A stretch of 64,000 nt of DNA from Sesamum alatum (GCA_034509735.1 JACGWO010000010.1:2480001-2544000); one strand, 5' to 3'; numbered from the stretch's first letter, positions 35,161 to 46,176 are shown. Notes: a model not told the origin generated them from the sequence alone. Numbers and translations: made by a program.

Positions 35161-35306
35161 AACACGTAGGTAGATAAATATGAAGGATGTTTATTCCATA
35201 TACGAAGAAAAGGCAGAAAATTCCCACTGATAAGCAAGAATTCCGGAAATACACATAATGATCAACTCATGAAAGCTTCATGCATGTGAAGAGGGTTTGT
35301 TTCTGA

Positions 35307-35989
35307 TCAGTTGAGGAGAAGAAAAGCGTCGACGAGAGTGGAGAGAGTAATTACGAGGGGAACATAGAGCTCAGGAGGTGGTGTGAGCAGCGTAGCTTTC
35401 TCGAACACAAATGTCCACTTGGCCAAACCCTCGCTCACGGTGAGTGTGGCCTCGAAGCTCTTGTACAGCAGCAGAAGGTCTCCTTCCAGCACGGCGAATG
35501 TTATGGATTTCGCACCCTCATCGATCGCCGCTATCTTCTCCGTCGCACTCAGTGGAATCCCACCTAGTAATTGTCATGGTTAAAAACAAATAACTGTAAT
35601 AAATTGTTATTTACCATGACCACACAACGTTCATTAACAGTGGATTTTGCGAGGGTGACTAAAATATTTATCACGGCGAATGTTTTTGCCATGAGATGGT
35701 GAATAAGGTAATTAAGTTTTAAATATATTTTTTAACAATAATACGAAGAAATTTAAATGTATATGTAACTATATGTGAACGTATAATTAATCTCACCAAC
35801 AATGTAATTCCAGCGCTTGACACAACCGACGGTCCCTTCCTCTCCTTCGAGCAGCTGAACTCCGGTGAAAGCCGCCGGAAATATTTTGACGATCTCATTC
35901 ATTTTGTACCTAAAGAAATTGAAGAACTTATCAGCCGGACATTTTATTGCAGCGCTGGCGACGAGGCTGTCGGCTGTCAGGTTTGCCAT
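35307..35989 (-). CDS. Bet v 1 / major-latex-protein-like protein (MLP2)
   Basis: Exons 35989-35797 and 35563-35307 join in phase 1 to give 149 residues, differing from MLP1 at only a few positions (for example C17 for S17 and E for V after SAT in exon 2). The glycine-rich loop, YKSF motif and C-terminal helix are intact. The start at 35989 (MANLTADS) is preferred over an upstream in-frame ATG at 36034 because MLP1 starts there and the longer form would extend into the promoter. The 233 bp intron holds a fragment of the CCACGG-type MITE. The donor is GTGAGA and the acceptor CTAG. The TATA box is at 36072-36078. Likely a recent paralogue of MLP1 with the same role. Confidence 0.88.
35574..35715. 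mobile_element. MITE fragment in the MLP2 intron
   Basis: TTGTCATGGTTAAAAACAAA, 'catgaccacac' and 'gcgagggtga' words match the 32424-32729 family; both termini are missing. Confidence 0.55.
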
Positions 35990-36071
35990 TGCAACAATGT
36001 AATAATTCTTAGCTATGTACAAGGATTGATACACTGATTTAGTACGTCGACCTGCTCCAATTTCTTTGAGG

Positions 36072-36078
36072 ATTTATA
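36072..36078 (-). promoter_or_regulatory. TATA box of MLP2
   Basis: The minus strand reads CTATAAATCC, about 85 bp before the start codon, within a 100 bp block conserved with MLP1. Confidence 0.55.
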
Positions 36079-36746
36079 GTTGTGAGGATTGATTATTAAA
36101 TTGTGTATCAGACTTGTTATGGGTAATATCAAATCCAAGAAAATCTTATCTATCGATTTGGGATCGTTTATTTATTTAATAGGAGCACCTCAAGGTACAT
36201 AAATTAATGGCATTAAAATTATGAAAACAAAATAATGGCATGAAGGTATTATTCAGTTCTCCACCGCGACATACATTTCTTAATTATTCTGGTTTTAATT
36301 TGGGACGTTTTATCTTTATCAATGAGGTATTGGTTTGATGGTACGGTTAAAGTTCCATGAACAAGTATTTTAAAGTCATGGGTTGAAATTTCACTAGATA
36401 CGGCTATTTTTACGTCACTTTATGTAAAATTTTATTATAATGTTTAATTTGAGTGTCATTGAGGCCCGCTAAGTGTGTTTATATTTATATCATTTTAGGT
36501 TAATTCATTATAACTTGTAAATTTGATAATTGATGTGATGTTAAAGGATATATTATGATGTAATTACCGTCAATAAATGACTACCTTATCTAATGAAGGG
36601 ACTACATAATTAATATATAATTCTTAGGAACATATTGAAATGGTCTGAAATCAATTTTGCCTGTGTGGTAGCTAGCTAGTTCGGGCCCTTATCCATTTAA
36701 GACTCTGTTTATGACATGGAGCTGGGACTTTTGTTTGTTTTTTTTT

Positions 36747-36777
<31 letters not shown>

Positions 36778-37319
36778 GGATGATGTGGAGGTGGGACTTA
36801 AGAATTTTAATTATTGAATGTTGGGGGAGACAAATCCAGAGCAGTTGATATGAAGATTTCTAAAATGTCAACAAGCCCTGTAATATCAAACAATTAAATA
36901 GGTTAATAATAATTACATACCGAATCTCATGTTCAATGTCAAAAATTTCAATATAAGATTATATTGATATTATATATGTATTAATTTGTACTTAAAACTC
37001 AGATTTAAAATTCTTGTTGCGCAGTTGACATGATGTTTAGAAAATGTTGTCAAAACCTTGTTATATCAAGATAATTAAATGTTCAATGTCGAAAAATTGA
37101 ACATTATACGATTAGATTAATATCTATATTTATAACTATTACCACTTGAAGGCCTTATTAAATACTACAGATATTTCATACTTCTAGTATAATCTCACTT
37201 TTATACCGCTTAAGTGATTGCATTAATTTATTGATGTATTCGATGATTTTAAACAATATTGATCAATAGTTAATTACCACAAAATACCTTCAATTCAATA
37301 AATAAATGCAGAAATAGAT

Positions 37320-37576
37320 TGTAAAATTGATGAACAATAAAGCAAGCACAGATAACTAATGCAGAGGCCATTGCTGAAGGAGGGAAGATTTCTATTCTTA
37401 GCTTTCTCTGTTCTGATACAATTGATATATCCTAAAGCAAAATAAGAGAGTTCCTATTTATAGACTAATGGAGAAAGGTGCGGGAAAATGAAAAAGCACG
37501 TGAATGCTAACAACCCTAACAACCTCTATACAGCTGGCATTAACAAACTTTTATACAGCTGGCGCATGACGTGGAC
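37320..37576 (-). repeat. 3' LTR, distal part
   Basis: On the plus strand it starts TGTAAAATTG and matches 42245-42501 with about four mismatches. It is cut off at GACGTGGACCAG, where the small inversion begins; the missing LTR start is at 38206-38317 in the other orientation. Confidence 0.9.
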
Positions 37577-38205
37577 CAGGTCGGTGCAGCAACTTAGTCA
37601 ATTTATGCAGCGCCCCACTGATCAACATTGGAATGCCGCTCTACGTGTGTTACGCTACATAAAAGGCACCACCACTAAAGGATTATTTTTTTGCTGCTTC
37701 ATGTGATCTGTCCGTCACTGGTTACTCCGATGCGGACTGGGCTTCCTGCCTTGATTCCCGCCGTTCTTTAACGGGCTATTGCATCTTTCTTGGCTCTTCC
37801 TTGGTCTCGTGGAAGACCAAGAAACAGAACATTATGTCTCGATCTTCAGCCGAGGTTGAATATCGGGCCATGGCAACGACTGTTTGTGAACTAAAGTGGA
37901 TTTCTTTCCTCTTGTAGGACTTTTCAGATTTCAGTGCCTACTCCCATTCCGTTCTTCGTCGACAATCAGGCTGCAATTCATATCACCAAGAATCCTATTT
38001 TTCATGAGGGTACGAAGCATTTAGATATTGATTATCATGTCGTCCGGGATCTTTTTAAATCAGGTTTCATCTCTCCCTCTCACGTTTCTCGGACCCTACA
38101 GTTGGCTGACTTGTTCACCAAGAATCTTGCAGGTGCGTCGTTCGCTTCTCTCAGTGTCAAGTTGGGGCTCCTTGCTGCTGCTCCGCCTCCAACTTGATGG
38201 GGGGA
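37577..38205 (+). pseudogene. Copia RNase H domain and polypurine tract (inverted block)
   Basis: Reads VQQLSQFMQRPTDQHW, then YSDADWASC, SSAEVEYRA and DNQAAIHITKNP, with the RNase H acidic residues D, E and D present, and a C-terminal SVKLGLL tail. A frameshift near 37695 and a stop near 37917 break the frame. The stop TGA is followed directly by the polypurine tract ATGGGGGGA (38196-38205) and then the LTR start. Confidence 0.88.
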
Positions 38206-38317
38206 TGTTAAATATTATACTATTCTGTGGGCAGCAATGCAGAGGAAGAAAAGCCACAGTTCAAACTCGCATTTCTCCCAGCACGTTTCTGTGAGGCAAC
38301 CACAGTCAAGTCACGCG
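38206..38317 (+). repeat. 3' LTR, proximal part (inverted block)
   Basis: Begins TGTTAAATATTATACTATTC and equals the complement of 42505-42618 with a few changes. It joins abruptly to RT sequence at CACGCG (38312-38317), which is the right breakpoint of the small inversion. Confidence 0.88.
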
Positions 38318-38878
38318 TGGGAGATGTCCGGGCGCGTAAATCCCAGATACAATAGTCGACCAACGAGGCGACGGTATGGTTCAGGATCAGCCAGAAAACC
38401 ATGGTCACCTTGCGTGAGTCGCAGCCCCGATGGTAGTGGAGTGGCTGTAGTTCTGGCACGGGATAGACCTGCATGTAAAATAATGTCATTAGCATATTTT
38501 TGTTGAGACACGAATAGACCAGACGGGGAACGGGAAATGCGAGACCGAGAAAGAACTTCGCGCGTCCGAGGTCTTTGATGGTGAAAAGAGCATCCACAGT
38601 TCTTAGTCTCCTGAATTAGAAGTTCACAGGGGCCGATTAATAAGATATCGTCGACGTAGACAATAAGCCCCAGAAAATCAGCCCCCGATGACTTGACAAA
38701 GAAACACGGATCATGAGCAGATTGGCGAAAGCCGAATTCGACTAGCTTACTAGTAAATTCAGAGTTCCATTGACGGGACGCTTGCTTCAAACCGTAAAGG
38801 GAGCGCTTTAAGTGACACACTAAATCAGGCTGAATGTCGTAGCCGTTGGGTGGCAATATATAAACCTCAGGAACCTAC
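38311..38878 (-). pseudogene. Copia reverse transcriptase, C-terminal part
   Basis: On the minus strand: EVYILPPNGYD, SLYGLKQASRQW, the catalytic YVDDILLIG (near 38645), then a frame-shifted stretch and TATPLPSGLRL, ending GFTRPDISHA at the breakpoint. DISHA joins perfectly to VQQLSQF of the inverted RNase H block. The N-terminal half lies at 41840-42232 on the other strand. Confidence 0.9.
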
Positions 38879-39805
38879 AAAGCCTGTCAAGCCGATGCGG
38901 AATTTGATAATGCTACAACAACTTCACAGCAAACCTCACTGTCTGATGCAGTAATGGAGCTTGTTCAATTGATGAAAAATCAAACGGCAAATGATCCATT
39001 GAGCATTAATTTTGCTCAATGGGACGACTTCACAGGTATGGTTACATTGAACTCCTCCCGCTCGACTACTTCTACAAGTGAATGGATTGTGGACTCTGGA
39101 GCCACCAACCATATGAGCGGTAACCTCGATTTATTTAGTAAATTCACTATACCTCATAAAAGCATTAGAATCAATCTTCCTGATGGGAGTAAGAGAGATG
39201 TGAAGCTGGTAGGTGAAGTCACATTATCTAACACTATCACACTCAAACACGTTTTTTTTTTTATCCCGTCTTTTAAATATAATTTGATTTCTGTTCAACG
39301 ACTATGTGAGTGTACTAATCTTAAATGCACGTTTTACTCATCCAGTTGCTATTTGCAGGACCAAGTGAATGACCATATTCAGGCGGTGGGCAGACTACAC
39401 GGCAAGCTATACATGATCAATAAATCTTCCTTTGCTGCTACTGAATCCTCTTTTTCTGTTGCTAATGTAGACTCTACTGTTTTGTCATGTTCTATTGTGC
39501 CTAAGGCTATTAGTTTATGGCATAGACGCCTAGGACACAGCCCTTCTCAAGTGCTTAGACGCATACAGTCCTTAAATAAAACTGTTTCTATGGAAAGAGA
39601 TATCTGTGATGTGTGCCCTAAAGCTAAACAACAAAGGCTGTTTTTTCCTTTAAGTAACATACAAACTAAAGACAAATTTGAGTTGATACACATGGATATT
39701 TGGGGACCATACAAAGAAGCCTCACTAACCGGTTGTCACTATATGCTTATCATTGTGGATGACTTCACTCAATGCACATGGACTTTTCTTATGCGGCATA
39801 CCTAT
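38879..39805 (+). pseudogene. Copia gag C-terminus, protease and integrase N-terminus (inverted block)
   Basis: After a gag tail (DAEFDNATTTSQQTS) comes the aspartic protease motif WIVDSGATNHMSG (near 39090), then the integrase HHCC finger (LWHRRLGH ... CDVCPKAK) and the first catalytic Asp in HMDIWGPY (near 39690). The frame runs open to IVDDFTQCTWTFLMRHT and is then lost at the foreign insert. Gag upstream of this point, including any CX2CX4HX4C knuckle, is missing. Confidence 0.88.
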
Positions 39806-40960
39806 GTCAATTTCAGTAAGGTATCTAGAAGGGGTGAGGGTATACAATAAATAGCTTCATTTCAGTAGTGCCTTACCTTGCAGCTCTATCTATCGTCTAT
39901 GCTTTCGATAGAAAAATGATTTTTTAGTGCTCTCATGCTTTCTTTCTCCGTGCCACGGCGCGAGATTGATGTGATGAATTGAATTCGATCTTGCCTGAAG
40001 CCAACCCCACGGATGAGCCTAAAGATTTAATGGACATGTAAGGCCGCTTTGCTTTTATTGCATTGCTTGAGAATGGAAAAAAAGTGACTGGGAACTTCCT
40101 AAAGGCTATTTTTTTAGGAAGTTTCCTTGAGAAAGGTGCCAAGAGTGAGCCAAAAAGGGGAAGTTCCCGTGATTGAAGGTTTATGGATATCCGGCATTAT
40201 TTATTTTGATGTGTTTGTAGGATCGATAGAGAGCCAAACTCTTATCCTAAGGCCTAGAATTAGACCAATGGAATTCTGTCTGTTAGATTTATAATAAAAA
40301 AGTGCTTCTGAATTGATCACATCTTTTAAGAATTTTCATTTTTCTTTGTTGATTAATAACTTTATCCTTGAACAAAAAAAAGACTTTTTTTATAGGAATA
40401 TCACATAGATTTTTCAGCCTATCGTTTTTTATTACGAAAAAGAATTAGACATTGCATTATATAACAAGAATTGTATTTCTCTAAATAAAGTAGAAATACT
40501 TTTGAATAAACAAAAAGAGATTTTTTTGTTTTTGCAATTCTAGTCTTTTGATTGTATTTCGTTCCTATTCTCCTTTCTCAGAAAAAGGGACATTACCCAA
40601 AGTAAAAGATTTTTTTCGTTCTTGATAGTTATTTACTTAATCGGTGGATAGGAACATGCTCTGGATCGAAATCGCGGGGAGTACTTCTTAATCGTTTCTA
40701 CCAACTTAAAGCCCCAATTCGCATTACTTTTCTATAAAGACTATGCCACTTCTCTTGCTTGAGAATGCACTGCTGGTAGGAAGAATGCTGACTTAATGTC
40801 CGAGTCCGAGCTGGGTTAATCCAAAAGGACTGATTTCACTTTCTTCGTTGAACGAGGGGATCCTCTTTTGGTTGTAGTCCCGTATTCATTAAAGTACGTA
40901 ATTTGTCAGTAAGCGAATAATCCTAGCCGGGATGGTAAGCCTTCAAATTCTAATCACAGT
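39805..40960. other. Foreign 1.1 kb insert in integrase; organelle-like
   Basis: This block separates RHT from HIKNFCQMVGTQF, which should be adjacent in integrase. It matches no other part of the element and differs in texture from the surrounding AT-rich repeats. Several stretches (around 39960-40060 and 40320-40960, with AGCCCCAATTCGCATTAC and CCGGGATGG) look to me like plant mitochondrial or plastid intergenic DNA, suggesting a nuclear organelle insertion. That origin is recognition, not proof. It has no gene, TIR or poly-A tail, and the borders are good to about 15 bp. Confidence 0.4.
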
Positions 40961-41575
40961 GTTTGACACACATCAAAAACTTTTGTCAAATGGTTGGTAC
41001 ACAGTTTGATGCTAAAATTTCTGTGGTGCGTTTGGACAATGGCAGTGAGTTCCTTAGTAGAGATTGTCAGGATTTATTTGCTAGTTTAGGGATCATACAC
41101 CAACATTCTTGCACGTACACACCCCAACAAAATGGGTGGTCGAATGTAAACATAAGCACTTGCTTCAAGTGGGCCGTGCACTCATGTTTGAGAGCCATTT
41201 GCTTAAGAAATTTTGGGGTGAGGCTCTTCTAATGCCACTCACATAATCAACAGGTTTCCATCAATTTTGCTCAAATGGAAGTCCCCCTATGAGCTGATGC
41301 ATGGCCGACCACCTCTATATGATCATTTAAGAATTTTCGGTTATCTATGTTTCGCGACTAATACCTCTCCATATAAAGATAAGTTTGATAGTCGGGCTAC
41401 CAAGGGTGTTTTCATTGGGTATAGCCACGGACAAAAGGCCTTTAAAGTATATGATTTGAGTTCCGGACATGGTTTTGTTTCTAGGGATGTCGTATTTCAC
41501 GAATTTGTTTTTCCTTACCATATGCGATCTCAGCGTTCAGCTTCTGAAGTTTCTGTGCCTTTTTTGTCCTTCCTC
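40960..41575 (+). pseudogene. Copia integrase core (C-terminal part)
   Basis: Reads HIKNFCQMVGTQFDAKIS, then the second catalytic Asp in RLDNGSEF, and TPQQNG; a 1-base shift near 41140 follows before VVECKHKHLL, where the third catalytic Glu lies. GKV-type terminal words (SPYELMHGRPP, FGYLCFA, KGVFIGYSHGQKAFKVYDL) close the domain. At least two more frameshifts occur before RT. Confidence 0.85.
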
Positions 41576-42232
41576 TGATGAAAATGCACCTCACTTTAGC
41601 TCTGTACAATTGCAGGAACCCCATGCTCCTGTACCATCCAACCAGCCAAGTTCCGCGCTTATGGCTGGAGATGAGCCCCCCTTGGCAGATTATCTTCGGG
41701 ACAGCTTGTCTGATTCTAACCAACAAGGGTCGATCTCTATACAGTTTGGATCCCAGGAACTTGTGCGGCGGTCCACAAGGCAGCACGTACGGCCTGCCTG
41801 GATGAACGATTCGTTTGCAATACGGCCTCTTCCACACCAGTGCAACTCTCCCTGGAGTATGTTTCTTGCCTGGCGAATTCTTCTGCCATCGAAGAACCCC
41901 GCACGTGTGCAGAGGCAAGCATGAAACCGGAGTGGCGTGAGGCGATGCGTCTCGAACTTGAAGCGTTGGCAAAGAATCATACATGGGAGCTCAAGCCCCT
42001 CCCAGCCGGCAAAAAGGCTATCGGTTCCAAATGGGTTTATAAAGTCAAGCTAAAACCTGATGGCTCCCTTGATCGCTGCAAGGCCCGCCTCGTAGCGAAG
42101 GGTTTCAATCAAGTGGCCGGAGTTGATTATACGGAGTGTTTTTCCCCCATCGCCAAGGCTGTTACGGTCCGGGTTTTTCTTGCTGTTGCTACTGCGAAAA
42201 GTTGGCCCATCCATCAGCTTGATGTTAACAAC
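41575..42232 (+). pseudogene. Copia reverse transcriptase, N-terminal part (inverted block)
   Basis: A linker with RRSTRQHVRPAWM leads, after a frameshift near 41840, to MKPEWREAMRLELEAL, GSKWVYKVKLKPDG, RCKARLVAKGF and HQLDVNN, then stops at the PBS. About ten residues (the AFLHGDLDE region) are lost between here and the C-terminal half on the other strand. Antisense frames here are shadows. Confidence 0.88.
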
Positions 42233-42244
42233 GGTCTGATACCA
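42233..42244 (-). other. Primer-binding site for initiator tRNA-Met
   Basis: The minus strand reads TGGTATCAGACC immediately after the LTR end TTTTACA; TGGTATCAGA is the standard plant Copia PBS complementary to tRNA-iMet. Its orientation agrees with the LTR, not with the adjacent coding block, which pins the large inversion's breakpoint. Confidence 0.85.
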
Positions 42245-42618
42245 TGTAAAACTGATGAACAATAAAGCAAGCACAGATAACTAATGCAGAGGCCATTGCT
42301 GAAGGAGGGAAGATTTCTATTCTTAGCTTTCTCTGTTCTGATACAATTGATATATCCTAAAGCAAAATAAGAGAGTTCCTATTTATAGACTAATGGAGAA
42401 AGGAGCGGGAAAATGAAAAAGCACGTGAATGCTAACAACCCTAACAACCTCTATACAACTGGCATTAACAAACTTTTATACAGCTGGCGCATGACGTGGA
42501 CCAAGTGGACGTGACTTGGCTGTGGCTACCTCACAGAAACGTGCTGGGAGAAATGCGAGTTGAACTGTGGCTTTTCTTCCTCTGCATTGCTGCCCACAGA
42601 ATAGTATAATATTTCACA
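42245..42618 (-). repeat. 5' LTR of the Copia element (374 bp, complete)
   Basis: On the minus strand it runs TGTGAAATATT ... TTTTACA with TG...CA ends. It differs from the reassembled 3' LTR at roughly eight positions by eye, so the insertion is fairly young. Confidence 0.9.
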
Positions 42619-42975
42619 TAGATCATTTCTAGTTGTTTAATACTTGTACATGTCTCATCTTATGAGTGTTTGCTAAAGTGAGTTATTGTAATTTGTTTAT
42701 TTTTTTCTTAGTTATATTGATGTATTGTTCAGTTTATCGAAATGTTGATATAATCATATGTATAATTACCGCATCATATTAATATTTCTTAATATCTGTA
42801 TTATTGTAGCAACGTGAATTATGCTCATCTGTCATTTCAATCAAGATTGAAGGAACTTTAGGTCCCGCCACAGATTTTTTTCACCTAATGAATTTGAAAT
42901 ACAACCCCCTTCTTAATTAATTCAAATAAATAAAATTTCTTGTGTGTGTAATGTGTATATATATACATATATCCT

Positions 42976-43418
42976 CACTGTAAGAAAATAGAAAATTAGC
43001 GACAAAAAATTCAAGTGACAATTTTAGTATTGTCACTAATTATATGTATTTAGTAACAAAAATATTTATTTTGTCACAATAATAAATTTTATGATTTTAA
43101 AAATTACTATTATTTTGTAAAAATTGTTATTAGTGACAATAAATGTGCACAAAGTTGTCACTAAATACAATTAGTGACTCATGTATAGTGACAACCTAGT
43201 GACAATAAATAATTGTTATCACTATATTGTGTTGTCACTAAGTTGTCACTATAGATGTGTCACTAATTATATTTAGTGATAATTTTCTACACAATTTTTG
43301 TTAATAATAATTATATAGTGACAAGATGAAAAACATTGTCACTTCATACATACTTTTAGTGACAACTTTTAAATTATCATTTAATATTTTGTCACTAATA
43401 TCATATTTTCTTGTAGTG
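42976..43418. mobile_element. CACTA-ended MITE, 'gtgacaa' family, TSD CCT, private to copy B
   Basis: It starts CACTGTAAGAAAATAG and ends CATATTTTCTTGTAGTG, with CCT at 42973-42975 and 43419-43421. Copy A reads TGTCCTATTGGACAAG (about 33590), the empty site. It is the same family as 29334-29792 in reverse. Confidence 0.88.
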
Positions 43419-43758
43419 CCTGTAGGACAAGTTTATACTTTTATCATTGGAACAAGCTATATGTCGTAATTATCTCGATTCCAACTACAAACGCTGTATT
43501 TGGGTAGAAGAATTTGAATTTGAGGGAACTACATTTTTGAAGAAAAATTTCACGTGGCTCCATATATAAAAAGAATTTGGAATCTATTGATATTTAATAA
43601 AATATAATTTAATATCGTATATGAGATTGAAACAATTTTGAATATGAAACTATCCATACAAATCAAAATGATTTGAATTAAGGGATTTAAATTCCTTGTT
43701 TCAGATCTATCATTCCAAACACAATGTAATAGATTTTTGGTTAAACTTCGACATAGTT

Positions 43759-43982
43759 TTTTTAACTGGAAGCGATGAATTTTATTAATCGAAAGTAAAA
43801 TCGAAGGCATTACAAACAATCAAATTAATAATATCACATAAACTAACACCTGCTATTACAGCAGCAAATCATATCTACTATACAGTAGAATTAACATCAA
43901 CCCACGCAGGGGTTCGAACCCCATGACCTCTAAAATCATGAGGCCTCAGCTTCGCCAACTAAACTAGGCCTCCTTAACTAAT
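43759..43982 (-). mobile_element. tRNA-derived SINE, reverse orientation, 13 bp TSD
   Basis: CTTCGACATAGTT (43746-43758) and CTTCGACGTAGTT (43983-43995) flank it with one mismatch. On the minus strand the head reads GAGGCCTAGTTTAGTTGGCG, then GGGGTTCGAACCCC (B box). The tail is the T-run after 43758. Confidence 0.85.
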
Positions 43983-43995
43983 CTTCGACGTAGTT

Positions 43996-45900
43996 GACAT
44001 ATATGTGTTTTCTTGTTTCATATACTACTCCCAGTACTCTGTCTTTGAAATAAAACGATTTATCTCTCTTTTTCTTCAGGTCCTCTCTCATATTGCCAAA
44101 TGTTCTTAATATTAAAAGTATACTAGAAACTGTGGCACGCAGTACCTACGCGCATAATTTCTAATAAAATTTTTATTTTATGAAATCTCATAACTTATTC
44201 CAGCATTTTAATATTTATCATGCCTTACGACTCACGTAAAAAAACTTTTTGATAATTTGTCTACAGCATTAATTATCAATACAGTATTGTAATCAAATTA
44301 AATTAAAAAGTAAAACTTTGTAGAATATTTGTTATATTGACAATGACGATTACAATTACATACAACACAAACACTAAAATGTTATTTTTATTTCAATTAA
44401 CAATAAACTTAAATACAATGGGAGTAAATTTAATTTTTGAGTACATGTGATTAATTGCACGGAATTAATTTTCAAAAGGAACTTAATTGAATAGAGTTGG
44501 GAAGTTGAATGGCATTTTTGGTATTACAATATTTTGGTGTAGTGGTATAAAAACTTCCACTTTGTGTCTATAAAATCCCTTCTCTTTATAATAGTATAGA
44601 TATATGTGTACACCATGATAAATTTAATATAATATAATGTAACAACGTTGACGAAGTATGTTTAGTTGTAGTTAAGTAGCTATATATAGATAAAATTACC
44701 CCTAGATAATTGGAAAAATACCATATTTACCCAAGATCCGCATCTCTTCACGGATCCCGAATCCGGACCATGGATTTTCTGACAATTCATGCCTTGAGAT
44801 GATGCCACGTGGACCAGGCAAGTGAGCACATTTGATCTTATAAAAATACTCATTCCACTGCATTTATGGTAAGACACATATATAATTACTTTCCATCACA
44901 TTTACTACTTCAGTTCGCATATTATCATCTTGAACTTAAGTTGACTTAAGCATTCAAGGGTTTTCATTGGGGACTATCTCGACTAGCTTAATGTGTTTTG
45001 CTCTTCTCAGAGACCATATCGCATTTGGGTGAACACAATGAGATTGCGGAGTTAGACCTCAACTAAGATTGCGTATTCAACCCGGATCAAAATATATATA
45101 TATATATATATTCATTCCTTGCTTTCAAGAGATGATTGTTTGTGCATTTTTTATTTAATAATTCTTATATATAAAAACACTTGTAACTTTAGTCTTTTTA
45201 GATTTTGGAATTTTGAGGCTGATAGAGTTGATAGTTGTATACTTAATTAAGATGGTTAATATATTTTATGGAAGTTCTCTTTGCAAGTTGTGAATATATT
45301 TTTTGGTGGTTGAGCTTAATTAGACAATATATTTTTCTAATTATTGTTAACAACTCAATCATTTCTATTACAAGCCAACAAGTCAGTCATTGTTTAAATG
45401 GTACTATCGATATCTCGCAATTACGGAGTTGTGGGTTCAATCTTACAGATGTGGGTATGTATTTAGTTTGATAATAGGTTTTGTTTATCATGAAAATGCG
45501 TCTCATTAGAGAGATGAGACCTTGGAGTTTATAAAACTCTCAAGCTTCCTCTACAATCAATGTGGGACACTTGTTTACATTATTAAATTAACTTTTATTA
45601 ACGCAATCTTTAATCTGATAGAACATCCCAAAATTGAGAAGCCACATATAACATTTTCCCAAATTTGTTATTCTGATGTGTAATAATTGTAATAAAATGC
45701 CATTATTGATTAATATATTCTAGTCCAGCATAGAGCTACTCAGCCTATTGTTGGAAAAGAAAAAAATATATATTATCATCACAACTATAAATGATGGAAT
45801 ACAATTTAAAAAATATATATTATCATCACAACTAAATTGAAGAATAAAATATATACAATAGATCTGGAAACTATGCAGTAGTTTGATAACCTAATTATAT
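43996..45900. other. Intergenic where a third MLP gene would be expected
   Basis: AT-rich sequence with no exon similar to any MLP exon here. A tRNA-like SINE relic may lie at about 45383-45560 (GTTTAAATGGTACTATCG and GTGGGTTCAATCTTAC), and a short less AT-rich block at 44690-44880 is unidentified. Confidence 0.45.
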
Positions 45901-46150
45901 AACTTTTTTATTATTTGTATTATTCTATGCAACGTGAATCATGAATTATACCGAATTAATTATAACATTTTGGTTGGGAAAAATGAATATATGCTAATAC
46001 TCTCTTAAATGTTAAACAAGAAACTCCTCACGGTCCCGCCACAAGTTGATCATTAATTACCTAACCAATTCAACTACGCATCACACTTTTTAAGTAATCC
46101 AAACTATATAACATTGCTTGTGTATATATGTTCAAATTTATGCTATATTT
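45900..46150. repeat. MLP-upstream module C (orphan)
   Basis: GCAACGTGAATCATGAATTA, AAACTCCTCACGGTCCCGCC and ACTACGCATCACA match module D (54760-54935) closely and modules A (33430-33545) and B (42810-42925) more loosely. Modules A, B and D follow an MLP gene upstream; this one has none. Confidence 0.65.
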
Positions 46151-46176
46151 AGTGTTTTGTATAGATGGTCGTGATT

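Larger units (their letters stand above)
37320..42618 (-). mobile_element. Ty1/Copia LTR retrotransposon, internally rearranged, TSD TAGAT
   Basis: A 5.3 kb insertion in minus orientation is bounded by TAGAT at 37315-37319 and 42619-42623. Copy A keeps the empty site (GAAATAGATTATTTCTAG, about 32405). The right LTR and PBS are normal, but 37577-38317 and about 38879-42232 run the wrong way. Flipping both back restores, on the minus strand, LTR-PBS-gag(C-terminal)-protease-integrase-RT-RNase H-PPT-LTR. The order PR-IN-RT-RH defines Copia. Gag N-terminal and zinc-knuckle regions are deleted. A foreign 1.1 kb block interrupts integrase. It is inactive. Confidence 0.88.
34715..43555. repeat. Segmental duplication copy B (contains MLP2 and the Copia)
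   Basis: Partner of copy A (26520-33735). Elements private to B: the SINE at 34812-35160, the Copia at 37320-42618 and the CACTA-ended MITE at 42976-43418. Without these the two copies are about the same length once A's own insertions are removed. Confidence 0.85.

Noticed and set aside
39933..40142. 69-codon minus frame in the insert within integrase
   Set aside because: Short, without motif or start context; the block looks like intergenic organelle DNA.
41481..41984. 167-codon minus-strand frame
   Set aside because: Antisense to recognisable Copia RT and linker sequence on plus; no motif of its own.
37320..42618. Two separate Copia elements in opposite orientation
   Set aside because: Only one pair of LTRs, one PBS, one PPT and one TSD exist, and the pieces complement each other without overlap, so a single rearranged element is the simpler account.
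44680..44877. 65-codon minus frame as the missing MLP gene
   Set aside because: Shares no MLP motif (no glycine-rich loop, no YKSF-like segment) and has no partner exon.
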